The notes below the pieces were generated by a model. It was not told where the DNA came from and ran no database searches. It worked only from the letters and a program-made list of their open reading frames with translations. From assembly GCF_009905375.1 (NCBI RefSeq), contig NC_133650.1, forward strand, positions 290,148,423-290,212,422: a stretch of DNA of 64,000 nt, in the 5' to 3' direction. Of this stretch, positions 1 through 10,048 are shown piece by piece. Every line of letters starts with the position of its first letter. Positions within the stretch are counted from its first letter, which is position 1. The DNA comes from Apium graveolens (taxonomy: Eukaryota; Streptophyta; Magnoliopsida; Apiales; Apiaceae). The translations under genes and the position numbers were made by a program.

Positions 1-2
1 AC

Positions 3-521
3 CTTTATCTGGAGGAGCTGGATGAGGTAAGGGCAATTGATGCATACAGAAACCTACCTGAAAGGTTGGTGTTCAAGTACAAAGGGGGAAGGGAGATTCA
101 GTGGCCTCTTCACAGGATTCTTCAAGAAAGCCAAGCTATGTTGATCAAAGTCTATTCATCCTTCAAGAAAAACTTTGGGTTCAATGTAACTGCAAGAAGA
201 TTAGTATTGAAGAAGATTGAAGAGCTAAGGAGTGTTAGAGCCAAAGATGCACTACCCAAAACTCTTATCATCCCATACACAGGGAGAAGAGTGCATCTAA
301 GGCCCTACTGGCTGATGGAATTCATGGATGACAAGGGTGTGAGAAGATTCTTCAGATTAGAAGACCAATTGAGTATCTCTAGCAATGAGACTCTCTTGGA
401 AATGCAAGAAATGTTAGATCTCTCAGAATCTGATGAATTAGAATTCCACAGACAGCTCTTGAATCAAATTGAAGAAAGCAACAAAAAGCTTGGAAGAAGA
501 TCTAGACCTTCAAGAATCTAG
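3..521 (+). CDS. 3' accessory ORF of a copia retrotransposon (5' end outside window)
   Basis: An open frame enters from the left edge and ends at the TAG at 519-521, giving at least 172 residues. It is basic and soluble-looking, with no signal peptide, membrane segment or known catalytic motif. Recognisable stretches include KGGREIQWPLHRIL, TGRRVHLRPYWLMEFMDDKG and a C-terminal acidic, Glu/Leu-rich segment ending in RRSRPSRI. It lies 190 bp before a polypurine tract and a 3' LTR, which is where some plant copia families carry an extra frame after pol. I know similar proteins only as unnamed retrotransposon-associated ones, so no function is assigned. Translation could begin upstream of the window; the in-window TTG/GTG codons near 66 are not convincing starts. 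The frame is unbroken here, which suggests this element is fairly young. Confidence 0.6.
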   Translation, partial: LYLEELDEVRAIDAYRNLPERLVFKYKGGREIQWPLHRILQESQAMLIKVYSSFKKNFGFNVTARRLVLKKIEELRSVRAKDALPKTLIIPYTGRRVHLRPYWLMEFMDDKGVRRFFRLEDQLSISSNETLLEMQEMLDLSESDELEFHRQLLNQIEESNKKLGRRSRPSRI

Positions 522-713
522 AAAAATCTGCTCAGACTAGAGGAGCATCTTGAACTGACTGTGAGCCAAACCTTGTACATTTTTGTTTAAATTGAAGCAC
601 TTTCAGTTTTATCTACTTATCTTTAAAGATATATGTTTAGGATGTTTTGTTATCATCAAGTATCTCTTAATTTATGGCTACAATTCCAGTAGACATAAAT
701 TGGGGGAGATTAT
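522..713 (+). other. Copia 3' noncoding stretch with polypurine tract
   Basis: This short AT-rich spacer lies between the accessory ORF and the LTR. It ends in the purine-rich tract TGGGGGAGATTA (about 701-713), the expected priming site for plus-strand DNA synthesis, directly before the LTR's TG. Confidence 0.75.
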
Positions 714-1779
714 TGTGAAAATGTTGTGTACTTATTGATTACCTAAACAAAACATCTAAGTAGATTTTACTTAGTGAAATAATGTAGCACTCGACGGATA
801 AGAATTATAGTCCCGACGGATAACTCATTATAGTCCCGACGGATGATTAACTTATTATCCATCGAGTGAGTAGCTTATGTAATAATAAGTTTGTAGCACA
901 ATGTTGTATGCACCTTTGTATAGAATCTGGAGTAGCATATAAGTCATGTAGACTTTAACTAGATATGCAGAATAGGTTGATTAACTGTACATAAGCAATG
1001 TCTTGTAATTCTGTATAAGTGAAATGAAGTCAAGTGCCAAAATAGCTACCAACGGATGATTAACAAAGCTTCGACGGATGACCAAAATAGCTACCAACGG
1101 ATGCTTAACAAAGCTTCGACGGATGATCAAATGACTATCAACGGATGTTTAACATAGCAGTCGACGGATGATCAATTAAGTCATCGACGGATGATCTGAA
1201 AGTCGACAGATTACCATATCAAGATTCAAACATCAGTTGAACAGTGAAAGTTGACACACAGCCGTTGAGCTGGATACAAGTACACTGTGGAAGCCCATTA
1301 ACTGGGTAATAGAGGATAAAAAGCAGCAAAGATCAAGACTGTTAGATTTTATATTTGTTCAGTTCTTTTGACTTTGTAATCTTGGTAATAAATAAACAAA
1401 GAGAGTAGCAAATAGAAAAAATAACTGAGATAACAAAAAAAACAACAACAGAGAAATCTTTGTAAGCACTATCTTTAGCATTTCCTGTGTTCTTAGCAGT
1501 TCTATTTGTGTAAGCAGCTGTGAGCATTTCTGCACACAGAGTTCTCTCGATATATTAAATATATCTCTGGTGGAATTGTTTAAATCCACCAGAAAGTTTT
1601 TAAAGACTCTTGTTTTTAATTACTTATGTTTTGATTCATTCAAGTTTACATTCCGCATTGTGCTAATCAAAACAAATATATCCATAATCGAGTTGAACAT
1701 TTTTATTTCAAGAAAAAGGTTCAAGAATTCCATTCAACCCCCCTTCTGTAATTCTTGCTATATTGTTAAGGGACTAACA
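714..1779 (+). repeat. 3' LTR of plus-strand copia element 1 (1066 bp)
   Basis: The LTR starts TGTGAAAATG right after a polypurine tract and ends GGACTAACA, the usual TG...CA copia ends. A pyrimidine-rich AACCCCCCTTCTG lies about 35 bp before the end, as in the other copia LTRs here. A TATA-like GGATAAAAAGC lies near 1313. The sequence on its right (1780 onward) is the interior of another copia element on the opposite strand, so this element inserted into that one; the expected 5-bp duplicate on the right would be ACCAT. The 5' LTR and body lie left of the window. Short ORFs on either strand inside the LTR look meaningless. Confidence 0.85.
786..1205 (+). repeat. CGACGGATGA-type degenerate tandem repeats in U3 of the LTR
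   Basis: The motifs CGACGGAT(A/G)A and its variant CAACGGATG recur about ten times, several inside a larger unit (motif, TTAACAAAGC, motif, ATCAAA...). All copies lie upstream of the TATA-like sequence, i.e. in U3, where transcription-control repeats are expected. Confidence 0.8.
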
Positions 1780-2873
1780 ACCATAATCCCAGATCAGTTC
1801 TACCCTTAAGGTACTTGAAAATTCTTTTCACAGCTGTCAAGTGAGGTTCTCTTGGATCTGCTTAAAATCAGTATCTTTATCCAACTTTGTTGCAGTGGCC
1901 ATAAAAGTGGATGCACTTGAACAATCTTGCATTCCAAACTTCTTCAACAATTTTTTGGTATAATTAGATTGATAAATAAAAGTTCCTTCTTCATTCTGCT
2001 TGACTTGAAGGCCCAAAAAATAGTTAAGTTCTCCCATCATACTCATTTGATATCTTGACTGCATCAGCTTGGAAAACTTCTTACAAAGTCTGTCATTTGA
2101 AGAACCAAAAATGATATCATTAACATATATTTGCACCAAAAGTAAGTCCTTTCCATGGTTGAGGTAGAACAATGTTTTGTCAAAAGTCCCTCTGTTAAAT
2201 CCACTTTTTAGAAGAAACTGAGATAAAGTCTCATACCATGCTCTTGGAGTTTGCTTAAGGCCATAAAGTGCTTTATCAAGCCTGTAGACATGATTGGGAA
2301 ATTTGGGATCTACAAAGCCTGGACGTTGTTCAACATATACCTCTTCTTCCAATTCTCCATTGAGAAAAGCACTTTTCACATCCATTTGAAAGACTTAAAC
2401 TTCTTGTGAGCAGCATAAGCCAAAAATATCCGTATGGCTTCCAATCTAGCAACTGGTGCAAATGTTTCATCATAATCAATTCCCTCATGTTGAGAGTATC
2501 CTTTTGCAACCAACCTTGCTTTATTCCTTGTAATTATGCCATCACTTTCAGTTTTGTTTTTGAACACCCACTTGGTACCAACAACAAACCTGTTCTTTGG
2601 TCTTGGCACTAGGGTCTATACTTTATTTCTTTCAAATTCATTTAACTCTTCCTGCATTGCTTGCACCCAATCAGCATCTTGAAGAGTTTCTTCCACTTTC
2701 TTTGGTTCAGTCTGAGAAAGAAAAGAATGATAGAGACATTCATTTGATGTAGCTGTTCTAGTTCTGACACATGCATCAGGATTTCCAATAATTAAGTCAG
2801 GTGTATGTGCTTTTGTCCACTTCCTTGCAGATGGAAGGTTATCTCTAGAACCGGATGCTCCCCCACGATCCAT
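1780..2873 (-). pseudogene. Copia reverse transcriptase and start of RNase H (broken)
   Basis: 2873-2616 encodes the segment leading into RT (ending DADWVQAMQEELNEFERNKV). A TAG then replaces the Trp that normally follows. 2609-2376 encodes the RT fingers ([29 protein letters not shown]). A one-base loss near 2390-2400 moves the palm, [17 protein letters not shown], into the next frame (2385-1837). The catalytic YVDD box reads YVND: codon 2121-2119 is AAT, so the first Asp of the metal-binding pair is lost. The tether towards RNase H continues in a shifted frame to 1780, where the LTR of element 1 interrupts it. RT family assignment is certain; the protein cannot be active. Confidence 0.9.
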
Positions 2874-3309
2874 GCTGTCTCCATCAACATTTTTTGATGC
2901 TCCCCCTGAAATTATGCTCTCTGAGTTGGACCCTTCAGAATTTGAGTTTCCAGAAATATCAGTACATGAGTTTCCAGAATTATCAAGTCTTGGCCCATCA
3001 GAACTTGATGAATCAGAACTTGAAAAGCCTGTTGTAGGTTCTGATGCTTCTTGAGATGTGGTTGTATCTTCAGTATGCTCCCCTGCACAGGTGCATTTTC
3101 CTTTGGCGTAGTCATCACAGTTTCAATAACATCAGAATTTAATCCATTAGAGTTTGCAATATCAGGATTTAGACTGTCAGGATTTATAAAATCAGAATTT
3201 AACACTTCATTTTCGAATCTCAGCTGATCATGATCATTGAAATCTTCAAGTCCAGTAATTTTCTTATCATCAAAAGAGACATTGATAGATTCCATGACAA
3301 CCCTTGTTC
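2874..3309 (-). pseudogene. Integrase C-terminal / linker region of copia pol (degenerate)
   Basis: This lies between the integrase core and RT. A frame at 3295-2912 begins MESINVSFDDKK, the usual conserved start of the segment after the integrase core. It then becomes an Asn/Asp/Leu-rich, repeat-like stretch (ExxNSDxxNPDxxN...) and loses frame toward its end. This linker is low-complexity and variable in copia elements. No catalytic residues are expected. Confidence 0.6.
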
Positions 3310-4140
3310 TTAATAGATTCTGAAGGCTTTTGTGGAAAGTGGATATCCAACAAAAATTCCTTCATCAGCTTTTAGATCAAATTTGGATAGCTGTTCAGGA
3401 TGAGTCTTAAGAACTAAACACTTGCATCCAAATACATGAAAATACTTCAGATTTCGCTTCTTTTTCTTCACCATCTCATATGGTATTTTTCCATGCTTGT
3501 TGATAAGTGTTGCATTCTGAGTAAAACAAGCAGTCTGCACAGCTTCAGCCCAAAAGTAGGTTGGTAACTTTGCATCATCGAGCATAGTTCGTGCAGCTTC
3601 AATAAGAGTTATATTCTTTCTTTCAACAACTCCATTTTGCTGTGGAGTTCCAGGAGCATAAAATTCCTGATTTATTCCATGGTCTTTGCAGAACTCTTCC
3701 ATGATCAAATTCTTGAACTCAGTGCCATTATCACTTCTTATGATCTTCACAGAATCTTTGACCAATTTATCCAGTTGCTTGACATGATCAATCAAGATAG
3801 ATGCAGTTTCACTTTTTGTGTGCAAGAAATACACCCATGTGTATCTGGTGAACTCATCCACTATGACCATAGCATATTTCTTCTTTGCAATAGACATGAC
3901 ATTAACTGGACCAAATAGATCAACATGTAGTTGGTGATAAGGCTCAAGAATTGATGATTCAGTCTTGCTCTTGAATGAAGATTTTCTTTGTTTTGCCTTC
4001 TGACATGAATCACAAAGGCCATCAGGAGCAAATACTGATTTTGGCAGTCCTCTCACAAGATCTTTCTTGACTAGTTCATTTATATTGTTAAAATTTAAAT
4101 GAGAGAGTTTCTTGTGCCAATTCCAGCTTTCTTCAATTGA
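3310..4140 (-). pseudogene. Copia integrase (GAG-pre-integrase zinc site plus catalytic core)
   Basis: The core frame is 4056-3310. Just upstream, in sequence read to about 4140, is the HHCC zinc-binding half with WHKKLSHLNF, and the CDSCQKAKQRKS pair is in the main frame. The catalytic triad is complete: Asp in HVDLFGP, Asp in IIRSDNGTEF, Glu in QQNGVVERKN. After it come the GKIPYEMV and FDLKADEGIFVGY motifs of copia integrases. It would join element cDNA to the host genome. This is the best-preserved domain of element 2, but it is stranded between broken neighbours. Confidence 0.9.
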
Positions 4141-4218
4141 TGTTCTACTTAACAGACAGATTGCAAAACCATCAGTACTTGTTGAAAGCTTGGCTTCATA
4201 AATGTTACCATGTCTGTA

Positions 4219-4540
4219 TCATTTCAGAACAACTTTGCCTATAGATTTGCTTACAACTTCACAGTATTCTTCAAAAAAATCCACATGATAACCTCTGTCA
4301 CAGATTTGACTAACATTCAGCAGATTGTGTTTAAGTCCTGAGACCAGGGCTACTTTTTCAATGATGACATTCCCAAGATTGATATTGCCATATCCCAGAG
4401 TTTTTCCCATATTGCCATCTCCATAAGAAACACATGGGCCAGCTTTCTCCACAAAGTCTGATAGCAGGGCTTTTATTTCCAGTCATATGTCCTGAACATC
4501 CACTGTCCAGAACTAGGATGTTCTTCCTGTTGCCCTGCAA
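4219..4540 (-). pseudogene. Copia aspartic protease (two overlapping frames, frameshifted)
   Basis: The retropepsin active-site motif LDSGCSGHMTG is near the start of frame 4540-4358. The rest of the domain (DGNMGKTLGYGNI, then VALVSGLKHNLLNVSQICD) continues in the overlapping frame 4452-4219, so one frameshift lies around 4450. The enzyme normally cleaves Gag-Pol inside the particle. Stop codons separate it from the Gag frame that ends at 4553. Confidence 0.85.
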
Positions 4541-4552
4541 TCACAAAGACCA

Positions 4553-6876
4553 CTAATGATTAGTTTTAAGGACCCAGACTTGCTTGGATCCTTCGGCCTT
4601 ATTAAGTTTGTTAACATTTGCAGCGGATTTAGCATCAGAGTTTATGTTAACAGTTTTCTTATCAGAATTTGCAATATCAGACTTTGCATCAGAACTTACA
4701 CTAGAAGGAATAATGCTAACTTTCTTTACAGAAGGTTTTATTTGATAATAATTATAGTACAAACTATGATATTCCTTACAAGTATAAATGGAATGCCATA
4801 AACTACGACAATGAAAACAAGGATTTTATGGCTTATATCTAACAGACTGACTCTTAAGTCCTGACTTTGAGGGTAAGGATTTATTTTCTTATTCTTCCTG
4901 CAAAAAGAAGCCAGATGATTAGAATTTCCACAGTTATGACATGTTTTTCTAGGAGCATTAGGAACAGGCTTATAATTGTTACTTTTGTTCACACCTTCCT
5001 TTCCATTCCTATTTTTCCTAGGTGGCTTTACCTTGTTTACATTTTTAACCTCTTTCAGTTTATACTTAAGCTGCTTCTTAGTCATTAAGCCTATGTTAAC
5101 TTCAGTTGGCTTATCCTGTTTAGGTTTGTCAGAAGTTAATTTCTCCTTAACTTATGATTTCTCAATATCAGACTTTGCAGTTACAAACTTAACAGGATTT
5201 ATCATTGGTTTTTGTTTAACAACTATAGGCTCAGTTTCTACAGTTCCCTTACTGTTCTTATCATCTCCATAACCTAAGCCCTCTTTCGAGTTTCCACTAC
5301 TAAGAATATCCTGAGTTGCTTTACCAGAGTTAGTCCAAGTCCTGATAATCTCTTTTTCCTTTTCTAACTCAGTTTTTAGAGATTCATTCATTTTTAGCAC
5401 TTCATCCCTAATATAAAAGGCATCATCTCTATCTTTCTGAGTTTGATGGAACATGACTAACTCTTTTTCTAAATAATCAGTCCTCTTTTTATAAGCAAGA
5501 TTTTCAGAAGTTGATCTTTCACATGTTAAAGTTTGATCTTTATAACTAATGAACATGGTTTTAAGATATCTTCTCAACTCAGTAATATCATCAGTATGAA
5601 AGACATAAGTAGTTTGAGGTACCTTTATGTCAGCAGTATCATAACTGCTATCAACATTTGCCATCAAGGTATAGTTTTCCTCATCCTCAGAATCTGAAGC
5701 ATCTGACCAGGTTTTCTTCTTTGTGACAAGAGCCTTGCTTTTGTCACTTTTCCCTATTCTGCAATCAGGAGATATGTGGCCTTTCTCACCATAATTGTAG
5801 CATTTAACATTTAAGTAATCTCCTCTGTCAGACTTTCCTCCTTTGCCTTCAGATTTTCTGAAACCTTTCTTATCAGAACTTGCACCTTTCCTGGAAAACT
5901 TCTTTCCTCTCCTGAATTTCCTGTATGCAATCTTTGTGATTCCTTTCACCATACAAGCACACAGCTTCATCATCTCGTCATCAAGGTCCATCTCAGGTAT
6001 ACTTTCAGTTTCTTAGTCATCATCACTATCAGAACTTGATGACTGAGTATCAGACTTTGTGATGAGAGCCTTTCCCTTGCCTTTTCTTGAGGCAGCTTCT
6101 TTGGGAATTTCATCCTCAACCACAAAAGCAACTGTCCTTGACTTTCTTCCATTCCTCTTGCTTCTTTGTTCCATCTCAAGTTCATGAGTCTTGAGCATCC
6201 CATAAATTTCATCAAGAGTTGTTTCTTCAAGATTATAGTTGTCTCTTATTATTGTGGCCTTCAAATCCCATCTTTCAGGAAGAGCTAATATGAATTTAAG
6301 ATTTGAATCTTCAATATCATACTCTTTGTCAACTAGTGACAAATCATTCAAGAGTTTGACAAATCTGTCATATAAATCAGTTAATGACTCATCAGGATTT
6401 GAGTCAAAGTGCTCATACTCTCGAGTGAGTATAGTCTTCCTGTTCTTCTTGATTGAATCAGTTCCCTGACACCTTATTTCCAAAGCATCCCATATCTCTT
6501 TTGCAGTCTTGCATTGAATTACCCTGTTTGACATGACATTATCAATGGCACTATGCAGCAAGTGTCTTACCTTTGCATCCTTTGCAATCGATGAGATATC
6601 TTCAATAGTGTAATCACTTTTCTCCTTTGGTACAGACTTTGCTGGATGACCTGCAACTTCTACAGAGAGTTTGGTTGGCATATGTGGTCCTTCATTAATC
6701 CTGTCGAGATATTCTGGATCTGTAGCTTCCAGAAACATAGCCATCTTCACTTTCTATATGGAATACTCAGAAGGTTTCAACATGGGAACTCTTATAGTCT
6801 CATATTGACTATGGGTTATGGTTTTTAGAGGTTCTTCAGTTTTGGTAGGCTTGGTTGGAGTTTCTGTTTCAGACAT
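4553..6876 (-). pseudogene. Copia Gag, unusually long, three zinc knuckles, broken by stops
   Basis: The likely start is the ATG at 6876-6874 (MSETETPTKPTK). After about 40 codons a TAG (6754-6756) replaces the Trp of the usual EYSIWK motif. The capsid-like UBN2/DUF4219-type region follows (ATDPEYLDRI, AKEIWDALEIRCQG, YDRFVKLLNDLSL, ALPERWDLKATIIRD). There are three CCHC knuckles: 5802-5761 with its second Cys changed to Tyr, 4941-4900 (CHNCGNSNHLASFC) and 4819-4778 (CFHCRSLWHSIYTC). Between the first and second is a coiled-coil-like Glu/Lys stretch. In-frame stops lie at 6013-6015 and 5152-5154, and a frameshift comes before the third knuckle. At roughly 770 codons this is well beyond an ordinary copia Gag of about 300-400. 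Confidence 0.85.
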
Positions 6877-6918
6877 GATTATTTTTGGATCTTAAACTGT
6901 ATGTGTGTTAACATATCT

Positions 6919-6930
6919 GCTCTGATACCA
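6919..6930 (-). promoter_or_regulatory. Primer binding site of copia element 2 (initiator tRNA-Met)
   Basis: On the minus strand this reads TGGTATCAGAGC, complementary to the 3' end of plant initiator tRNA-Met. It starts 2 bases inside the 5' LTR, the standard place to prime minus-strand DNA. Confidence 0.95.
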
Positions 6931-6932
6931 CT

Positions 6933-7573
6933 TGTTAGGTCACACACACACACTGTAGAAAGGGGGTTGAATACAGTGTTTACTACAATCAAATCGAATA
7001 TAAGAACTCAAGTAACAGAAAACAGATTTTATTCTACACAATAAACTCTATTACAATATGGAACTGTCCTCTCTCAATGATGAACAAATTATCACGAGAG
7101 CTGCTAAAGTTATAATGAATTATAACTTCGATTAAGATAACACCTATAGTGTAAACCCTATGTCTGTGTTTATATACTACACAATTACAAGATAATGCTC
7201 TAATTGATATGGAATATAATTCTGCTTCCTAAAATATATCAACTAGTTATCTTTTCTTCCAAGTATTCTATTCTTCATAGAATCCTTTCTTCATGCATAA
7301 TTCTTTCTGTCTTAGTCTCGATCTTCTTTCCTTTCAATCAGCCGCCTGCCTTACCTGAAAGTCATCTTAAGTCCTGATATTATCTCCTGATAAATGTCTT
7401 CTGATAACTTAAGTTCTGATAACTTAAGTTCTGATAACTTAAGTTCTGATATCTTAAGTTCTGTCTTTAGTATAAGTGTTGATTTCCAGTTAAGTACTGA
7501 TTTGTCCTGTTAAGTAAGATCTGAAAACTAAACACAAATCATATTACACATGACATCACAAATATATCTAACA
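6933..7573 (-). repeat. 5' LTR of copia element 2 (641 bp)
   Basis: In element orientation it begins TGTTAGATATATTTG at 7573 and ends GTGACCTAACA at 6933, next to the primer site. A TATA box (GTATATAAACA) lies near 7170-7182. The left partner LTR is outside the window. It sits inside the reverse-transcriptase pseudogene at 7574-9523, with the expected 5-bp target CACTG at 7574-7578. Confidence 0.9.
7401..7460 (-). repeat. Four 15-bp tandem repeats in U3 of the element 2 LTR
   Basis: The unit CTGATAACTTAAGTT is repeated four times, the last with one change. It lies in U3, a little over 200 bp upstream of the TATA box in element orientation. Confidence 0.9.
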
Positions 7574-9523
7574 CACTGGCTGAACTCCCAAGAAGTTTGA
7601 CACCCTTAAGCGGCCGGGAAATATTAGTGGGAAAAATGCCATCCACCTGTCCTCGAGGATCCTCCACCGGCCAAAAGAGTTCAGTCTTATCAATATTCAG
7701 AAATAAACCACGAATCGGCCCATCATCCCAGATAATATCAAGCGCCTTGGCCACCATAAGGGTATCCCCAACAATAGTTCCATCATCCAGATACCAAGCT
7801 TGAAGAGAAAACTCACAAGACTGCGCAATGGCCTGAGCCAAAGGGTGAAGCGCCAAAGCAAACAACAAAGGACCCAAAGGATCCCCTTGTTGAACCCCTT
7901 GACAAGACCACAAAACAGAGTCGCCATAATAGAGTCGGGCCGGGAGAGAATAACAGAACTCAACCCAAAGAGAGATAGAAGGACACCGCACCCGGGCCTC
8001 CTGGAGAAGGATACTCCTGTCAATAAGGTTGAAAGCATTCTTGAAATCCACCAGGAGCATAGACAGCCCCACCTCATCCCCCTAGCCTCTAAGAGCCTGT
8101 TGACAGAATGCACAACAGCCTCACAACCACCATGAATACCAACACCAAACTAAAAATCCCGTAAATAAGATGCCATAGAACTACCAACAGAAGAAGATGC
8201 AACCTTGGATACCAGCCTTCTCCACACCGTACCAACATCAATAGGGCGAATACCACCTCCTGGATTAACCAAGGGAGTCAATAGAGCACTAGCAATAAAC
8301 TCCCCCAGCCAGGCGGGGCACTTGCCACTAAGGAACAAGTTGACAACCCCCGTAATAGAACCTAACAGATCATCAACAACCGCAGAAGCAGGCCCACCCA
8401 AAACATCCAGTAAATGTTGGGCTCTAAGCCCGTCACGGCCACAAGAGGTCCCTTTAGGGAAACTTCGAATACGATCCAACACCAAATCTTTGTGGACGTG
8501 GAGGGAATCCACTCCAATCACAGAGGAAATCAAGACCAGAGAGGGTACGAAAGGGTGCTTGGATTCTAGTTCAGCCAAAGTGTCTGGAGTATCTGGAGTA
8601 ACGCCGGAGGAAGTAAGCACCTTAATAGCAGCAGTAAAGTGCCCATCAGCCAACTTACGCTTGCACTGGAACATGTTAGCCTCCTCAAAATTCCTAGACT
8701 TCTGTAACCTCCGGGTGTAAGTTGTTAAAAAGGCCAAACGATCCTTCACCAAACCCATCCTATCGCCGGGATCCCTCCACCGAAGAATGGCACTAGAAAT
8801 ATGCTCAAGCTGACGTCGTTCTCTTTCCCCAGACCGTCGCTGAGCTCTGTTGGATGGCACAAACGAGCTCAAAGTACAACAAGGTAAAATGAGAAGTTGC
8901 ACCCATGAAGACAAATCAGCCGGACACGCTAAAACCTTATCCAAGGCACTAAGAAAAATTCTAGCAAAACCAAGTCTCAGTTTAGAGGGAATGCACTTGA
9001 CCGTGCGTCTTTGACTCGAAAGAAACTTGTCAAGAAGGTCCACGTCAAAAGAAATAGAATCCAACCCGACAACACCCCCAGAAGGCACACCAATCGGATC
9101 CCTGGAAGACCCCGACGGAGAAGAAGAAGAGGCCCCTCCCTACCCCACATCAATATTAACAGCCACCCTGTGCGGAAGAATAGGAGTAGGAATACGACAT
9201 AGTGCGGCTTCGGTAACATCTGGTGCCGAAATGACAGTTCCATCCGCGTGTTTACAATTCTTGCTGAACGAGTGAGTGCGAAGACACTCACCACACAGCC
9301 AAACGCCGGCTTGATGGAGTGCAAGATCGAAAGCAGAGAATAAGATAAAGTCACTAGCGATACGCGATCTATGTACCGCCTTCAAGTTGTCTATGTTAAA
9401 GTGATGGGTTCGCAAATGAGAAATAAAATATGACTTAGCTAGCCCTTGACCTCCAGGACCACCACAACAACCATCACTCCCTTTCAACGGACATGGAATT
9501 CTCAATACCCCCGGATTGACCAT
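7574..9523 (-). pseudogene. Non-LTR-type reverse transcriptase domain gene, split by copia element 2
   Basis: The start ATG is at 9523 (MVNPGVLRIPCP). The N-terminal part has two Cys/His clusters resembling zinc fingers (CPLKGSDGCCGG...HLRTHH and CGECLRTH...CKH). A middle region of about 200 residues of unknown role leads into an RT: RSFPKGTSCGRDGLRAQHLL, ALLTPLVNPGGGIRPI, VDFKNAFN (first catalytic Asp), GVQQGDPLGP and YLDDGT (catalytic Asp pair). Lesions are an in-frame TAG at 9140-9142, a TAG at 8150-8152, a one-base frameshift near 8060-8070, and truncation after GVKLLGSSAS where the copia LTR begins at 7573. I see no endonuclease, RNase H, LTR or primer site. I recall similar RT-only proteins being common in asterid genome annotations. 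LINE relict or separate RT gene family cannot be decided here. Confidence 0.75.
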
Positions 9524-9893
9524 GATTGTCTCAAAGAACACGACCGATTATAACTAAATGTACCCCTGCAGTTAAGCTCAATACCCCGAATAACGCCTAC
9601 CTGGACCTACCTGGACATACACGTCTAATTTATTTTTTCTCCTGAGCAATAACCAAACACCTTCCGTGCAATAGAAACTCACATTTTTTCCTACCACTTC
9701 TTTTCGTAACTTTGTACCATGACTCCATAAAATTAATAATAATAAATTAGTACTCAACCAATACTCAACCAGTACTCCCCTGTTTCCTTCCTTTCAAATC
9801 CGTCAAATTCACTAATATTCCCTTCAAATTACAGTGCCAGTTAGTGTCCTCTTCTATTTACAATTATCTATTTGATAACTGGAACATGCAGAT
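9524..9893. other. Intergenic, nothing recognised
   Basis: This is AT-rich sequence upstream of the RT pseudogene with a weak local duplication (CTCAACCAATACTCAACCAGTACTC near 9755). I see no coding or transposon ends. Confidence 0.5.
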
Positions 9894-10047
9894 TAGGGCC
9901 GTCAATGGATCGGATATTCGGTCTGATCCGAAGGCAAATGGAACGGATTTAGATCACCTAAAATAAAATCCAATCTAAAAAAAATCCGATCCGATAAATA
10001 TAGGATATAGATTTGATACGATCCGATCCGCTAATAATCTGATCCGG

Positions 10048-10048
<1 letters not shown>

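Larger units (their letters stand above)
1780..7573 (-). mobile_element. Decayed minus-strand Ty1/copia element 2, 3' part cut off by element 1
   Basis: Reading right to left, this element has a 5' LTR (7573-6933), a tRNA-iMet primer site, a long gag, protease, integrase and reverse transcriptase, and breaks off at the start of RNase H where element 1's LTR begins (1780). RNase H and the 3' LTR should lie left of the window, beyond element 1. The domain order (PR-IN-RT-RH) is diagnostic of Ty1/copia. The frame is broken many times: stops in gag at 6754-6756, 6013-6015 and 5152-5154, a Trp-to-stop change before RT near 2615, a frameshift near 2390-2400, and a changed catalytic residue in RT. 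It is dead, and older than element 1. Confidence 0.92.

Noticed and set aside
1342..1809. Three overlapping short ORFs (61-79 codons)
   Set aside because: They lie inside the 3' LTR of element 1, are low-complexity, and overlap on opposite strands.
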